A DNA stretch of 36,397 bases from Faecalibacterium sp. CAG:1138 (GTDB lineage: Bacteria > Bacillota > Clostridia > Christensenellales > CAG-917), in assembly GCA_000434675.1 (NCBI GenBank), contig HF988638.1, positions 9,451 through 45,847 on the forward strand. Direction: 5' to 3'. The notes under the pieces were generated by a model. The model did not search any database and had not been told where the DNA came from. It saw only the letters and a program-made list of their open reading frames with translations. Numbering within the stretch: position 1 is the stretch's first letter; every line of letters begins with the position of its first letter. This document shows positions 1 through 8,014 of the stretch, piece after piece. The position numbers and the translations under genes were made by a program.

Positions 1-787
1 GATGCGCCAGCTCTTTAAGCGCAACGATTGCGCCGATGTCGGGCGTACAACGCATGGCGTCGTCAAAGGTGCGTATGCCGCGTTCGGCGAGAACCACGTC
101 TTTAAGGCCGCCGCATAGCAAATATTCTGCCGACAGCAACAATTCCGTCACGGTGTTTGCAAAGCCGCGCTTCAACAAAACCGGTTTTTTGAAAGCGGCA
201 ACTTCCTTGAGCAGAGCAAAGTTCTGCATGTTTCTTGCGCCGACCTGAAGCATGTCCACGTCTTCATAAAGAGAAAGCTTGGTCTGATCGGTGATTTCGG
301 AAACGACGGGGAGTCCCACCGATTTTCCCGCTTCGACAAGCCATTTCAGCCCGTCGGCCATCGAGCCTTGGAAGGAGTAGGGCGAAGTGCGCGGCTTGAA
401 CGCGCCGCCGCGAAGCATCCCGGCTCCGCAATCTTTCACGGCTTTTGCCGCCTCGAATATCTGCGCTTCGCTCTCCACCGAGCAAGGGCCGGCTATCACC
501 GCAAAGTTGCCTCCACCGAAGGTAGTGTTTGCAATTTTGACGATTGTATCTTTTTCGCAAAAAGTCCTTGACGCCAGCCTATACGGTTCGGTTATCCTCT
601 TTACGTCCGAAACGAACGGCAAAGCGGCGATGCTGTCTGCGTCGAATTTCGACGTGTCGCCGATAACTGCAACCACGGTTTTGAGTTCGCCTTTCACGAT
701 TTGCGCTTTAAGACCGCACTTCGAAAGAAGGGAAGCAAGCGATTTTTCGTCAAGCGTCGTTGCGGATTTTTTCAGCGTAATTATCAT
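1..787 (-). CDS. aroF: 3-deoxy-7-phosphoheptulonate (DAHP) synthase, partial
   Basis: This gene makes DAHP from phosphoenolpyruvate and erythrose 4-phosphate, the first step of the shikimate pathway. The gene runs off the left edge, so about 262 residues are visible of a family that is usually near 340. The translation shows a small N-terminal ferredoxin-like region (about residues 1-70) and then the catalytic barrel with the family signatures IAGPCSVES, RGGAFKPRTSPYSFQG, QVGARNMQNF, LLKRG and ERGIRTF. This is the AroF/AroG-beta type common in Bacillota. The ATG at 787 overlaps the aroQ stop in an ATGA arrangement, so the two genes are translationally coupled. Expression probably comes from the promoter in front of aroQ. 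The identification is firm; feedback specificity cannot be read from the visible part. Confidence 0.95.
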   Translation of the reverse strand, partial: MIITLKKSATTLDEKSLASLLSKCGLKAQIVKGELKTVVAVIGDTSKFDADSIAALPFVSDVKRITEPYRLASRTFCEKDTIVKIANTTFGGGNFAVIAGPCSVESEAQIFEAAKAVKDCGAGMLRGGAFKPRTSPYSFQGSMADGLKWLVEAGKSVGLPVVSEITDQTKLSLYEDVDMLQVGARNMQNFALLKEVAAFKKPVLLKRGFANTVTELLLSAEYLLCGGLKDVVLAERGIRTFDDAMRCTPDIGAIVALKELAH

Positions 788-1233
788 TTTTCTTCCTCCG
801 CAGTCAAATTAAGCAAAAAGTCCAACGCTTCGATATAGCCGCGTTTGCCGTGGCCTGAAATGGTTTTTACGCAAACGTCCTCGAGAACGGACGTACGCCT
901 GAAGGCTTCGCGGTTTTTTACGTCCGACAGATGCACTTCGACGGTCGGTATCGAAACGGCTTCGATGGCGTCTCTTATGGCGTAGCTGTAGTGGCTGTAG
1001 GCGCCTGCGTTGAGAATGATGCCGTCTGATTTCAGATAGAACGCCTTATGAATTTCGTCGATAATCGCGCCCTCGTGATTTGAACCCGCGAATTGCAGTT
1101 TGACGTTTTTTTCTTCTGCGTACTTAGAAAGTTCGGACATTATGTCGTCCAGCGTTTCCGCGCCGTATATTTCGGGCTTCCTCGTGCCGAGGAAGTTGAG
1201 GTTTGGTCCGTTTATCACCAAAAAGTTTTTCAT
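784..1233 (-). CDS. aroQ: Type II 3-dehydroquinate dehydratase
   Basis: The product (149 aa) converts 3-dehydroquinate to 3-dehydroshikimate as a cytoplasmic dodecamer in the type II family. The N-terminal NGPNLNFLG motif, the catalytic Tyr region (EIYG), the central SNHEGAIIDEIH segment, the INAGAYSHYSYAIRDAI motif and the VEVHLSDVKNREAFRRTS segment are all present. The length matches the family. I chose the ATG at 1233 over an in-frame TTG one codon upstream because an AAAGGGG Shine-Dalgarno lies 7 nt before the ATG. It follows the AroE-AroK fusion gene and overlaps the DAHP synthase start by four bases, forming a chorismate-pathway cluster. A consensus sigma-A promoter lies directly upstream. 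Confidence 0.96.
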   Translation of the reverse strand: MKNFLVINGPNLNFLGTRKPEIYGAETLDDIMSELSKYAEEKNVKLQFAGSNHEGAIIDEIHKAFYLKSDGIILNAGAYSHYSYAIRDAIEAVSIPTVEVHLSDVKNREAFRRTSVLEDVCVKTISGHGKRGYIEALDFLLNLTAEEEK

Positions 1234-1264
1234 CAAAAAACCCCTTTATAAAACTAATACTTAA

Positions 1265-1293
1265 ATATTAGCCTACAAAAGGGGGTTTGTCAA
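1265..1293 (-). promoter_or_regulatory. Sigma-A promoter for aroQ
   Basis: On the minus strand TTGACA (1288-1293) is separated by exactly 17 bp from TAATAT (1265-1270), about 30 bp before the aroQ start. The -10 lies in a short dyad (CTAATA-N6-TATTAG, 1254-1271) that could be an operator or chance. The promoter lets aroQ and the DAHP synthase be transcribed independently of the upstream fusion gene. Confidence 0.8.
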
Positions 1294-1304
1294 CAAAAGG
1301 GAAG

Positions 1305-2609
1305 TCAAAAGAGCGAAATGACCGATCTTGCGACGTCCTCTACGCTGCCCGAGGCATCCACGACGAAGTCCGCTGAAGACAGATACGCCCACCGTCGCTT
1401 ATCGTAAAGCGCCAAAAGCTCATCGCGTGAAAGTCTGCTTGCAATCGGCCTAAGGGAGCAATCGGCGGCGATTCGGCCGTACAAAACGTCGAACGGCGCG
1501 TCCAGAAAAACGATTTTTCCGCCGGACTTCAGGGCCTTCACATTGTCTTCGTCCAAAACGGAACCGCCACCCGTTGCAATGACGGAGGAGCGTTTTTTCG
1601 AGCATTCGGCCACGGCTTGCTTTTCCGCGGCTCTGAAAGCCGTTTCGCCGCCCGAGGCGAAAATTTCGGATATGGTTTTGCCGCGGCTTTCGACCACGTC
1701 GTCGACGTCCAGCACCGAAAAGCAGGTAAGTTCGCCGATTTTTTTTGCAACTTCGGTTTTTCCCGCGCCCATAAAGCCGGAAAGCACGACGTTCGTCGGG
1801 AAATTCTGAAGTTCGGCCGCGGTTTCGCCTATGACGAGTGAAATTTCTTCCTCCGAAAAGTCGCTGCCCAGCCAGATTTTCTGCGCTTCTGCGGCCTGCC
1901 TGACAAGCATTTCAAGCCCGCCGCACGAAGAAATTCCCATGCTTTCGGCCATAAGAACGAGAGCGGTTTTGGTAGGATTGTAAACGCAGTCGAAAACGGC
2001 TTTTGCCTGCGCCACGACGCTTTTCGGAACGGGCGACTCGAGGTGCTTCGGAAACGTCCCCACGGGCGTTGCGTTTATAAGCAAATCGAATTGACCGCTG
2101 ACGTTTGAAACGTCATAAACCGATATTTCACCGCTTCGAAAACGTGTTTTAAGTGCCGTTATTGCTATTTTTGTTTTTTCGAGCGATAAGTTTCTGACAG
2201 CCACGGTAACCTTGCCCGAAAGCTCCAGCGCGCGGGCGGCAACCGCTTTCCCGAGGCCGCCGCAACCTAAAATCAAGGTGTTTCCGGAAAGCGACAGACC
2301 TTTCTTTTTTAAGCACTTTTCGAGGGCGGAAACGTCGGTGTTGTAGCCTACGTTTTTAAACGCCGTGTTGACGGAGCCGAAAAGCTTTGCTTCGTCCGAA
2401 AGATTTGATAGAAATGAAGTGATTTTCTCTTTATACGGTTTGGTAACGTTGTAGCCGTCAAGCGATTTTGCTTCCGCAAAAATGTCGTCCGCTTCGCCGT
2501 CCAAAACGACGTAGGAAGCCTCGCTGTTTTTAAGCGAAAAAAGCCGTTTGTGGACAAACGGCGATACGGTGTAGGATATATCTTTTCCTATAAGCGCAAA
2601 TTTTTTCAT
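1305..2609 (-). CDS. aroEK: Bifunctional shikimate dehydrogenase / shikimate kinase (AroE-AroK fusion)
   Basis: One 434-residue chain carries two consecutive shikimate-pathway enzymes. Residues about 1-265 are AroE: a TVSP shikimate-binding motif near 14-17, NVTKPYK with the expected catalytic Lys near residue 60, GYNTD with the catalytic Asp near 92, and the LGCGGLGKA nucleotide-binding loop near 114-122. Residues about 272-434 are shikimate kinase: Walker A GFMGAGKT (278-285), the DVDD shikimate-binding acidic motif (301-304), a GGETAFRAAE segment, the ATGGG loop, and an LRPIASR lid segment. Fusing the two would pass shikimate directly from dehydrogenase to kinase. The ATG at 2609 fits the normal AroE start, but no Shine-Dalgarno is visible and a terminator-like hairpin sits immediately before it. 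All key residues seem intact, so both activities are expected. Confidence 0.95.
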   Translation of the reverse strand: MKKFALIGKDISYTVSPFVHKRLFSLKNSEASYVVLDGEADDIFAEAKSLDGYNVTKPYKEKITSFLSNLSDEAKLFGSVNTAFKNVGYNTDVSALEKCLKKKGLSLSGNTLILGCGGLGKAVAARALELSGKVTVAVRNLSLEKTKIAITALKTRFRSGEISVYDVSNVSGQFDLLINATPVGTFPKHLESPVPKSVVAQAKAVFDCVYNPTKTALVLMAESMGISSCGGLEMLVRQAAEAQKIWLGSDFSEEEISLVIGETAAELQNFPTNVVLSGFMGAGKTEVAKKIGELTCFSVLDVDDVVESRGKTISEIFASGGETAFRAAEKQAVAECSKKRSSVIATGGGSVLDEDNVKALKSGGKIVFLDAPFDVLYGRIAADCSLRPIASRLSRDELLALYDKRRWAYLSSADFVVDASGSVEDVARSVISLF

Positions 2610-2636
2610 AAAAACACGGCCGCCACGCGGGCGGCC
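2610..2636 (-). terminator. Intrinsic terminator abutting the aroEK start codon
   Basis: Read on the minus strand, GGCCGCC and GGCGGCC form a 7-bp GC stem with a 5-nt loop (2618-2636), followed by GTG and five T residues ending directly at the aroEK ATG. It follows the alpha/beta hydrolase stop (2647) by about 10 bp, so it most simply terminates that gene. Its position leaves no room for an aroEK ribosome site. Confidence 0.7.
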
Positions 2637-2646
2637 ACAGAATCGG

Positions 2647-3567
2647 TTAGATTTCGCCTTTTACAAAGCGTTTCAGGAAGGTGATTGCCTGTTCGTTGTT
2701 TGCCTTGGCGGCCTTGCTTGTCCAAGTGAGAGGGAAGGTGTGATTGTCCGTGAATTTGGTGCTTGCGTAAACCTCGTGATAAATCCCGAGATCGTCAAGC
2801 TGTTTTGACAGATATTCGCCTTGTCCGCCGCAGAAAAAGTCTTTTGCGGCCAGCGTTATGAAAGCCACGGGAAATTCGGAATTTACGAAGCTGGACGGCG
2901 AAACGACGTCGATATACTCGTATTTTTCGATTTCGTTCGTGTGCACGCCGACAAAGTCGTAGCAGATGCTGTCGGTGAGGTTGAAGAGAACCTTTTGTCC
3001 CAAAGCGGTTACGATGTCGTAGATGCCGCAATCGAGCACGGTGCCGGTGAATTTCGCTTTCATTTCGACGCCGAGCCTCTTTTGAAGTTCGGGGTTGGAT
3101 TGCAAAACGGCGAGGTAAGCGGAGTAGTAGCCGCCCGCGCTGTCGCCGGTTACGACGAAGCGGGACAGATCCAGCCTGAGTTCTTCTGCGTGGTCGGCAA
3201 CCCAGTTGACGGCGTTCACGAGTTGCGGAATGACTTGGTGGAATTTGTATTTAGGGCTTAAGCCGTAGTTTACGTTGACGACGAATGCGCCGAGTTCCTG
3301 CGCGTACCAGGCGGAAAGACATCTGCGGTATTTTTTGTCGCCGGCAACGAAGCCGCCGCCGTGAATTTCGAATATAACGGGATAATTGCCTTCCTCTTTA
3401 GGTATGACGAAAGTGTCCAGAGTGCAGGCTTTTTTGTCCGATTCGTCATAGACGATGTCGGTGGTTTTCACCACGTTTTTCATGTTGCGTTTGGTTCGGC
3501 CGATAGGGTTTTGCTGAAGATCGAACATATAATCTATGGCTTTGAAGATGACTGTTGCTGCTGACAT
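2647..3567 (-). CDS. Alpha/beta hydrolase, hormone-sensitive-lipase-like esterase
   Basis: The 306-residue product belongs to the HSL-like branch of the alpha/beta hydrolase fold. It has the oxyanion-hole motif HGGG (in IHGGGFVAGD), the nucleophile elbow GDSAGG, a likely acid Asp in TLAAKDFFCGG, and a likely catalytic His in DNHTFPL near the C terminus. The substrate, probably a small acyl ester, cannot be named. No signal peptide is seen, so it should be cytoplasmic. I placed the start at the ATG at 3567, preceded by AAAGAGGT about 10 nt upstream; the open frame continues 50 codons further without a ribosome site or family-like sequence. A TATACT -10 candidate lies at 3602-3607 with a poor -35. 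A similar hydrolase is encoded at 6192 on the other strand, so the two are probably paralogs flanking the nuclease gene. Confidence 0.85.
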   Translation of the reverse strand: MSAATVIFKAIDYMFDLQQNPIGRTKRNMKNVVKTTDIVYDESDKKACTLDTFVIPKEEGNYPVIFEIHGGGFVAGDKKYRRCLSAWYAQELGAFVVNVNYGLSPKYKFHQVIPQLVNAVNWVADHAEELRLDLSRFVVTGDSAGGYYSAYLAVLQSNPELQKRLGVEMKAKFTGTVLDCGIYDIVTALGQKVLFNLTDSICYDFVGVHTNEIEKYEYIDVVSPSSFVNSEFPVAFITLAAKDFFCGGQGEYLSKQLDDLGIYHEVYASTKFTDNHTFPLTWTSKAAKANNEQAITFLKRFVKGEI

Positions 3568-3676
3568 AATATGATTTACCTCTTTAAAAATTTTCTTTTT
3601 TAGTATACGTGCCGTAGCTCCCGAAAGAACGAATTTTTTTGTACGGCGAAATAATGTGTGGGCGGTATGTGGTCGG

Positions 3677-6055
3677 TTAAGCTTTGCGCCTGCGCGAACG
3701 AGCGTAGCAGATTGCAAAGACGAGTGCCGCGCCGCCGATTATTCCCAAAATGGCCCATACGTACGGTTTCACTTTTCCGCCGTCGCTATCTCCGCCGCTG
3801 AAGTCGTCGATATATTCCTGCAATTTCAGATAGGAGTCGTGCATTTTGGCCTGATCGGCAGGGGAGAGCTTGTCGTACTCTTGCATAGCGTTGTCGATTG
3901 CCGCTTGTTTTTCTTCCGTCGTCGTTGCGTCGGCAATGGCGTCCACGGCCTTTTGGAAGTTGTCGCCTGCGGCAAGCTTAGGGATAGATCTCGTTTCTTC
4001 TTCGTTGCACTTGGAACAAGTGCGTTTTTCCAGACCTTCCGCATTTTCGGTGGCTTCGGTTACGGTTTGCCATTCGCCGAAAGTGTGAGAGCACGGAAGT
4101 TTAGGAATAGATCTGGTTTCTTCTTCGTTGCACTTGGAGCAAGTGCGTTTTTCCAGACCTTCCGCATTTTCGGTGGCTTCGGTTACGGTTTGCCATTCGC
4201 CAAAGGTGTGAGAACATTCCTCTTGCTGAATAGAGCCGTAAGTCATTTCGACGGAGTCAACGTAAACTGCGCCGGAATCTTTGTAGCAAAGAGCAAAGTA
4301 TTCGTCGGTGGTGTCGACCGTCCAGGTTATTCCGTCAGACGTGGCGGTTTTTTCGCCGTGCGAAGTCCCCGTGGTTGGGTAAGGATTTGCCGAAGTGTCA
4401 AACGGGTTTTTGGAAGTGCGGAGCTCCCACTTTTTCCCGGAGGAAACTTTGATCGTTATCGTCCGGATACCGCCGGTCAAGGCTTTGTCGTTGAACAAAT
4501 AGCATTGACGGCTTTTGTTGTTGTTCATTTGAATTTGGTTTTTATTTCCCGGGTAGGAATAAACCTTGCCCGTGATTTCGCCTGCGGTCCAGTTGTTCCA
4601 GTTATAGGTGCCGCTTCCCGAAACGGAACTCCTGTCAAACGACACGGTTTTGGTCGTCGCGGCCTTAACCGCTATGCCGGAAACCGTTTTTTCAATTCCG
4701 CCGAACGACAGGATAACAGAGGCTGTTCCTGCAGTTAAAGTTTCGGTTTTGGTCGTTGCGTCCAACCACTTGAGGGTTGTGACGGAAGGCGTTTTGGTGG
4801 AACCGTCCGAATAGGTAACGGTAACCGTCAGCCCTTGCGGGTTGAATTTTTCGCCCGCAACGTAAGAGGTTTTCGTCGGTGTGCCCGTCACGGTGACGGA
4901 AGAAACGCCGATAACCTTCACGGTAATGCTTGCTTTTATGTTGCTGTCGTTTGCCGCCGTCGCGGTGATGGTGACGGTGCCTTGCTTAAGGCCTTTGACG
5001 GTGCCGTTTGCGACGGTTGCCACGGAATTGTCGGAAGACGTCCACAAAACGTTTGCCGCGGCAGAGGAAGGCGTTACGACTACGGTCAACGCGGTGCTTT
5101 CGCCGACGGCAACGGTGGTTTCGGTTTCGCCGAAGGAGATGCTTTCGACGTCGGTGCCTTCATAGTCGCCGTAGGTGTTGACGACGGTTTTAAGAGCGGA
5201 GTTGTAGCTTTCTCCGTCGTAGCAATAAATCCTGGAAGCGTATTCCGGGTGATCGATGAACGGGTTGCGGTTGCCCTGAATTTTGTAAACTTCTTCGTTT
5301 CTTCTGTATTCTTCTTCCGTAGGCGGTTCTTCGAGGTGCCACTTCATAAGGGTGGAAATGCTGCCTATGGTTTTGTTGTGGCCTTGTCCGTCGACGAATT
5401 TGAGGCTGTATTCGGTGCCCCATCTCGTCTGAACGTACATCAGAATTCTGGCGGTTGCGCCGCGGTAGCCTTCGCCCGGATAAAACGTTCCGTTTGCCAG
5501 ATAGCAAAGGTTGCCGTAGGAAGTGGAGCCGTTTTCTTCGACTATGTTGGACGGAATCTGAGGGACCTCGTCATATCCGTAACTGCCTCTGGAGGAATTC
5601 AGGTTGGCGTTGCAAGGCCTGAGGTGGTGAGCGTCTGAACCCGCTTTGGACGACGCGGGAAAAGCCTTGCCGCCGTTTTTAGGCCAGACGTGTTCGCGGT
5701 TCGTTCCGCCGTTGAAATCGCCGAAAAACGCAACCGACGTGCCGGTGTAGAACCAGATTATGTTTCCGCTTTTGTTAGGATCTTTGTCGGTCGTTTTAAA
5801 AACGCTCTTAAGACCGTCGTAAGACGTTTCGCGGGTGTGAGTATCTTTGAGTATTTGCGCAAGTTTTGTGCGGAAAGCCGCCCCTTGCGAAGTTTCGTTT
5901 TCCAAAGACGCGTAATAACCGGACGCGGTTTCCGCCGCAAAGACGCCGTCCGAGGCCTTTGAAAAATCGAGGCCGACGAACGTGCCCGGCGCAAGCGTCA
6001 GGCAAAACACGACAATCAAAAACGAATAAAAAAGCTTATTGCCGAGTTTGTTCAT
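3677..6055 (-). CDS. Secreted membrane-anchored endonuclease I family nuclease with Ig-like domains
   Basis: The 792-residue product starts with a signal peptide (about 1-40). An endonuclease I (EndA/NucM type) domain follows at about 50-290, marked by NREHVWPKNGG and SDAHHLRPCNANLNSSRG, the metal-binding His/Asn region of this beta-beta-alpha-metal fold. Next come a BIG2 Ig-like domain (about 300-385), a second bacterial Ig-like domain with a VTYSDGSTK motif (about 388-470), an unassigned beta-rich module (about 472-610), two identical Cys-rich repeats, a helical stretch, and a C-terminal transmembrane helix with an RSRRRKA tail. The enzyme probably sits on the cell surface and degrades extracellular DNA or RNA for scavenging, biofilm or competition. 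GGAGG lies 7 nt before the ATG at 6055. The domain order is clear; the biological role is inferred. Confidence 0.9.
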   Translation of the reverse strand: MNKLGNKLFYSFLIVVFCLTLAPGTFVGLDFSKASDGVFAAETASGYYASLENETSQGAAFRTKLAQILKDTHTRETSYDGLKSVFKTTDKDPNKSGNIIWFYTGTSVAFFGDFNGGTNREHVWPKNGGKAFPASSKAGSDAHHLRPCNANLNSSRGSYGYDEVPQIPSNIVEENGSTSYGNLCYLANGTFYPGEGYRGATARILMYVQTRWGTEYSLKFVDGQGHNKTIGSISTLMKWHLEEPPTEEEYRRNEEVYKIQGNRNPFIDHPEYASRIYCYDGESYNSALKTVVNTYGDYEGTDVESISFGETETTVAVGESTALTVVVTPSSAAANVLWTSSDNSVATVANGTVKGLKQGTVTITATAANDSNIKASITVKVIGVSSVTVTGTPTKTSYVAGEKFNPQGLTVTVTYSDGSTKTPSVTTLKWLDATTKTETLTAGTASVILSFGGIEKTVSGIAVKAATTKTVSFDRSSVSGSGTYNWNNWTAGEITGKVYSYPGNKNQIQMNNNKSRQCYLFNDKALTGGIRTITIKVSSGKKWELRTSKNPFDTSANPYPTTGTSHGEKTATSDGITWTVDTTDEYFALCYKDSGAVYVDSVEMTYGSIQQEECSHTFGEWQTVTEATENAEGLEKRTCSKCNEEETRSIPKLPCSHTFGEWQTVTEATENAEGLEKRTCSKCNEEETRSIPKLAAGDNFQKAVDAIADATTTEEKQAAIDNAMQEYDKLSPADQAKMHDSYLKLQEYIDDFSGGDSDGGKVKPYVWAILGIIGGAALVFAICYARSRRRKA
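3974..4219 (-). repeat. Tandem 123-bp coding duplication in the nuclease gene
   Basis: Two consecutive 123-bp units (3974-4096 and 4097-4219) are nearly identical and encode 41-residue repeats with Cys at the start (CSHTFGEW) and a CSKC pair followed by NEEETRSIPKL. Only a few silent changes separate them, which suggests recent duplication. The spacing of Cys and His suggests a small metal- or disulfide-stabilised module outside the cell. Confidence 0.92.
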
Positions 6056-6087
6056 CAAAATTCCTCCGAGTTCTGCTTATATAATTG

Positions 6088-6116
6088 ATTATAGCATAAT
6101 AAGTTCGGTTTTTCAA
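6088..6116 (-). promoter_or_regulatory. Sigma-A promoter for the nuclease gene
   Basis: On the minus strand TTGAAA (6111-6116), a 17-bp spacer ending in TGC, and TATAAT (6088-6093) form an extended -10 promoter about 33 bp before the nuclease ATG. TATAAT is one arm of a small palindrome, TATAAT-TG-ATTATA (6080-6093). Confidence 0.85.
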
Positions 6117-6144
6117 CTAAATGACAAAAGACAACTCCCGATTG

Positions 6145-6173
6145 TTGAATTTTTATTACAGTCATGATATAAT
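6145..6173 (+). promoter_or_regulatory. Sigma-A promoter for the hydrolase-ZIP operon
   Basis: TTGAAT (6145-6150), a 17-bp spacer ending in TGA, and a perfect TATAAT (6168-6173) make an extended -10 promoter. Transcription should start near 6180. It is divergent from the nuclease promoter, with about 28 bp between the two -35 boxes. Confidence 0.85.
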
Positions 6174-6182
6174 TCTATCATG
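6163..6182 (+). promoter_or_regulatory. Palindrome over the -10 and start site (likely operator)
   Basis: CATGATA (6163-6169) and TATCATG (6176-6182) are perfect 7-bp inverted arms with a 6-bp centre. The dyad covers the -10 element and the predicted transcription start, a classic place for repressor binding. The regulator is not identifiable here; the ZIP transporter in the operon makes a metal sensor one possibility. Confidence 0.55.
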
Positions 6183-6191
6183 GAGGATGTT

Positions 6192-7121
6192 ATGAAAAAA
6201 ACTACGCTTGTACATTCTTACGTTGCAAAACACTGGTACAATTTTACCGAAAGAGTGGCCTTAGCCATACTTTTCAGGCGGCCGAATGGCGTCGACCTGA
6301 AAAAAGATATTCCTTACGGCGCAAAAAAACACGAAACTTTTGACTTTATGCGCCCGAAAAACGACGGAAAAAAACTGCCTCTTCTCATATACGTTCACGG
6401 CGGAGGCTGGATATCCGGCGTCAAAAATATGCGCCGTACTTATCTCTATGAATATGCAAGAAAAGGCGTTGCCGTCGCCAACGTCGACTATGATTATACT
6501 CCGAAAATCACTTGGCGCGAACAGCTTCAGCAAGTGCTTTCGGCCGTTGATTTTTTATACGACAATGCACATCGGTTCAATTTCGACAAATCGAGAGTTG
6601 CCGTTGCGGGGGAATCGGCGGGCGTTTATTTCGGAATGATGCTGTGCGTGTTGTCCGAACATTCCGAACTTTTGGACGAACTCGGGGTTGTGTTTCGTCA
6701 CCATGCCGAATTCAAATCAAAGGTTAACGTCTTTAATTGCGGCGCATACGACTTAAAGGCGTTGTCAACCTCGAAGTTTCCGGATATGAAACTTATGGTC
6801 GAGTGTTTTGCGGGCGTTCCGGCAAAGGAAATTGCCGTCGGCAAACACGATGAATTTGTCAAAAAGTTGTCGCCGGTGCACCTTTTGGACAATGGTTTTC
6901 CTCCGACATTCATTCTGTATGGAGAAAGAGATAAGCTTCAATCCGAGAGCTTTGCGCTAAAAGAAAAACTGGACGCCGCCGGAGTGGAAAACGTGCTTTA
7001 CAAATGCTCCGGACTTTTGTACGGAAATCACGCATTCGCCGTTTCAACGGTAACAAAAACGGGGAAAAACATTCTTTCAGATACGCAAAAATTCTTTTTT
7101 AAATATTTAGTACGAATATAG
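6192..7121 (+). CDS. Alpha/beta hydrolase, esterase-like
   Basis: The 309-residue product has the HSL-like HGGGW oxyanion motif (VHGGGWISG), a GESAG nucleophile elbow, a likely acid Asp in YGERDKL and a likely catalytic His in GNHAFAV. It resembles the hydrolase at 2647-3567 in length and motif order. No signal peptide is seen. I chose the ATG at 6192, with GGAGG five nt upstream; an earlier in-frame ATG at 6180 coincides with the predicted transcription start and has no ribosome site. The ZIP transporter gene follows after 9 bp, so the two are co-transcribed. Whether the esterase is linked to metal uptake is unknown. Confidence 0.85.
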   Translation: MKKTTLVHSYVAKHWYNFTERVALAILFRRPNGVDLKKDIPYGAKKHETFDFMRPKNDGKKLPLLIYVHGGGWISGVKNMRRTYLYEYARKGVAVANVDYDYTPKITWREQLQQVLSAVDFLYDNAHRFNFDKSRVAVAGESAGVYFGMMLCVLSEHSELLDELGVVFRHHAEFKSKVNVFNCGAYDLKALSTSKFPDMKLMVECFAGVPAKEIAVGKHDEFVKKLSPVHLLDNGFPPTFILYGERDKLQSESFALKEKLDAAGVENVLYKCSGLLYGNHAFAVSTVTKTGKNILSDTQKFFFKYLVRI

Positions 7122-7130
7122 AGGTGGTAT

Positions 7131-7919
7131 ATGTCTGACACGGCTTTGACAGTTCTCGGCATGTCGTTCATCTTTGTGATGACGACGGCGGGTTCTTCGA
7201 TAGTTTACTTTTTCAAAAATCAAATTTCCGAAAAAGCGAACACCTTGTTTTTGGGGTTTGCTTCGGGCATCATGATTGCCGCGTCCGTATGGTCGCTGCT
7301 GATTCCTGCAATCGAGCAGGCTTCCGCAAAAAGCGGCAAGATAGGGCTTTTGCCGGTTGCTTTAGGCTTTATCGTCGGCGGCCTGTTTTTGGTGGCTTTG
7401 GACTACGCGGTTCCGCACATGCACACGAGAGGCGAGGAGGAAGGCCCCCGCGTTTCCGTCAAAAAATCCGTCAAACTGTTTCTGGCGGTGACCATACACA
7501 ATATCCCGGAAGGATTGGCCGTAGGATTTGCGTTCGGCGCGGCGGCGGCAATGGCCGACCATTCGGCGTATATTTCGGCTCTCGGGCTTGCCATCGGCGT
7601 AGGAGTACAGAACTTCCCGGAGGGCGCGGCCGTGTCCCTTCCGCTTAAAACCGAAACGGGCAGCAAAAACAAGGCGTTTTTGTACGGCATGGGTTCGGGG
7701 GCGGTAGAACCGGTGTTTGCGGTGATAGGATTTTTCCTTACGTCGGCGTTGACGTCACTGCAGCCGTGGCTTATGGCGTTTGCGGCGGGAGCGATGATTT
7801 TCGTCGTGGCGGAGGACCTTATCCCGGATGCAAAACTGGAAACAAATCCGCACCTCGGCACTTGGGGCGTTATGGCGGGCTTCGTGGTTATGATGATTCT
7901 GGACGTGTCGCTCGGCTGA
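7131..7919 (+). CDS. ZIP family divalent metal transporter
   Basis: The 262-residue membrane protein is a ZIP (ZupT/GufA-like) importer, which usually moves zinc and sometimes iron or manganese into the cytoplasm. It has about eight hydrophobic segments and the two hallmark metal-site helices: HNIPEGLAVGF in TM4 and QNFPEGAAVSLPL in TM5. The PHMHTRGEEEGP loop before TM4 carries His and acidic residues typical of the variable cytoplasmic loop. GAGGTGG lies just before the ATG and overlaps the stop of the upstream hydrolase gene, so translation is probably coupled. A strong terminator follows at once. Metal specificity cannot be read from the sequence. Confidence 0.93.
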   Translation: MSDTALTVLGMSFIFVMTTAGSSIVYFFKNQISEKANTLFLGFASGIMIAASVWSLLIPAIEQASAKSGKIGLLPVALGFIVGGLFLVALDYAVPHMHTRGEEEGPRVSVKKSVKLFLAVTIHNIPEGLAVGFAFGAAAAMADHSAYISALGLAIGVGVQNFPEGAAVSLPLKTETGSKNKAFLYGMGSGAVEPVFAVIGFFLTSALTSLQPWLMAFAAGAMIFVVAEDLIPDAKLETNPHLGTWGVMAGFVVMMILDVSLG

Positions 7920-7924
7920 AAAAC

Positions 7925-7951
7925 AAGACTTCACTTTTGTGAAGTCTTTTT
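7925..7951 (+). terminator. Intrinsic terminator after the ZIP gene
   Basis: AAGACTTCAC and GTGAAGTCTT form a 10-bp perfect stem with a TTTT loop, followed by further T residues, six bases after the ZIP stop codon. Confidence 0.88.
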
Positions 7952-7962
7952 GGTTGATTTTG

Positions 7963-7991
7963 TTGAAAACGGCATAGCTTTGTGCTACAAT
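7963..7991 (+). promoter_or_regulatory. Sigma-A promoter for glycerate kinase
   Basis: TTGAAA (7963-7968), a 17-bp spacer ending in TGC, and TACAAT (7986-7991) lie 24 bp before the glycerate kinase ATG. Confidence 0.8.
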
Positions 7992-8014
7992 TTTTATATC
8001 AAACGAGGTGGGTT

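Noticed and set aside
1254..1271. CTAATA-N6-TATTAG dyad as an operator for aroQ
   Set aside because: It is short, AT-only in its core, and overlaps the -10 box, so chance symmetry is likely. It is noted under the promoter only.
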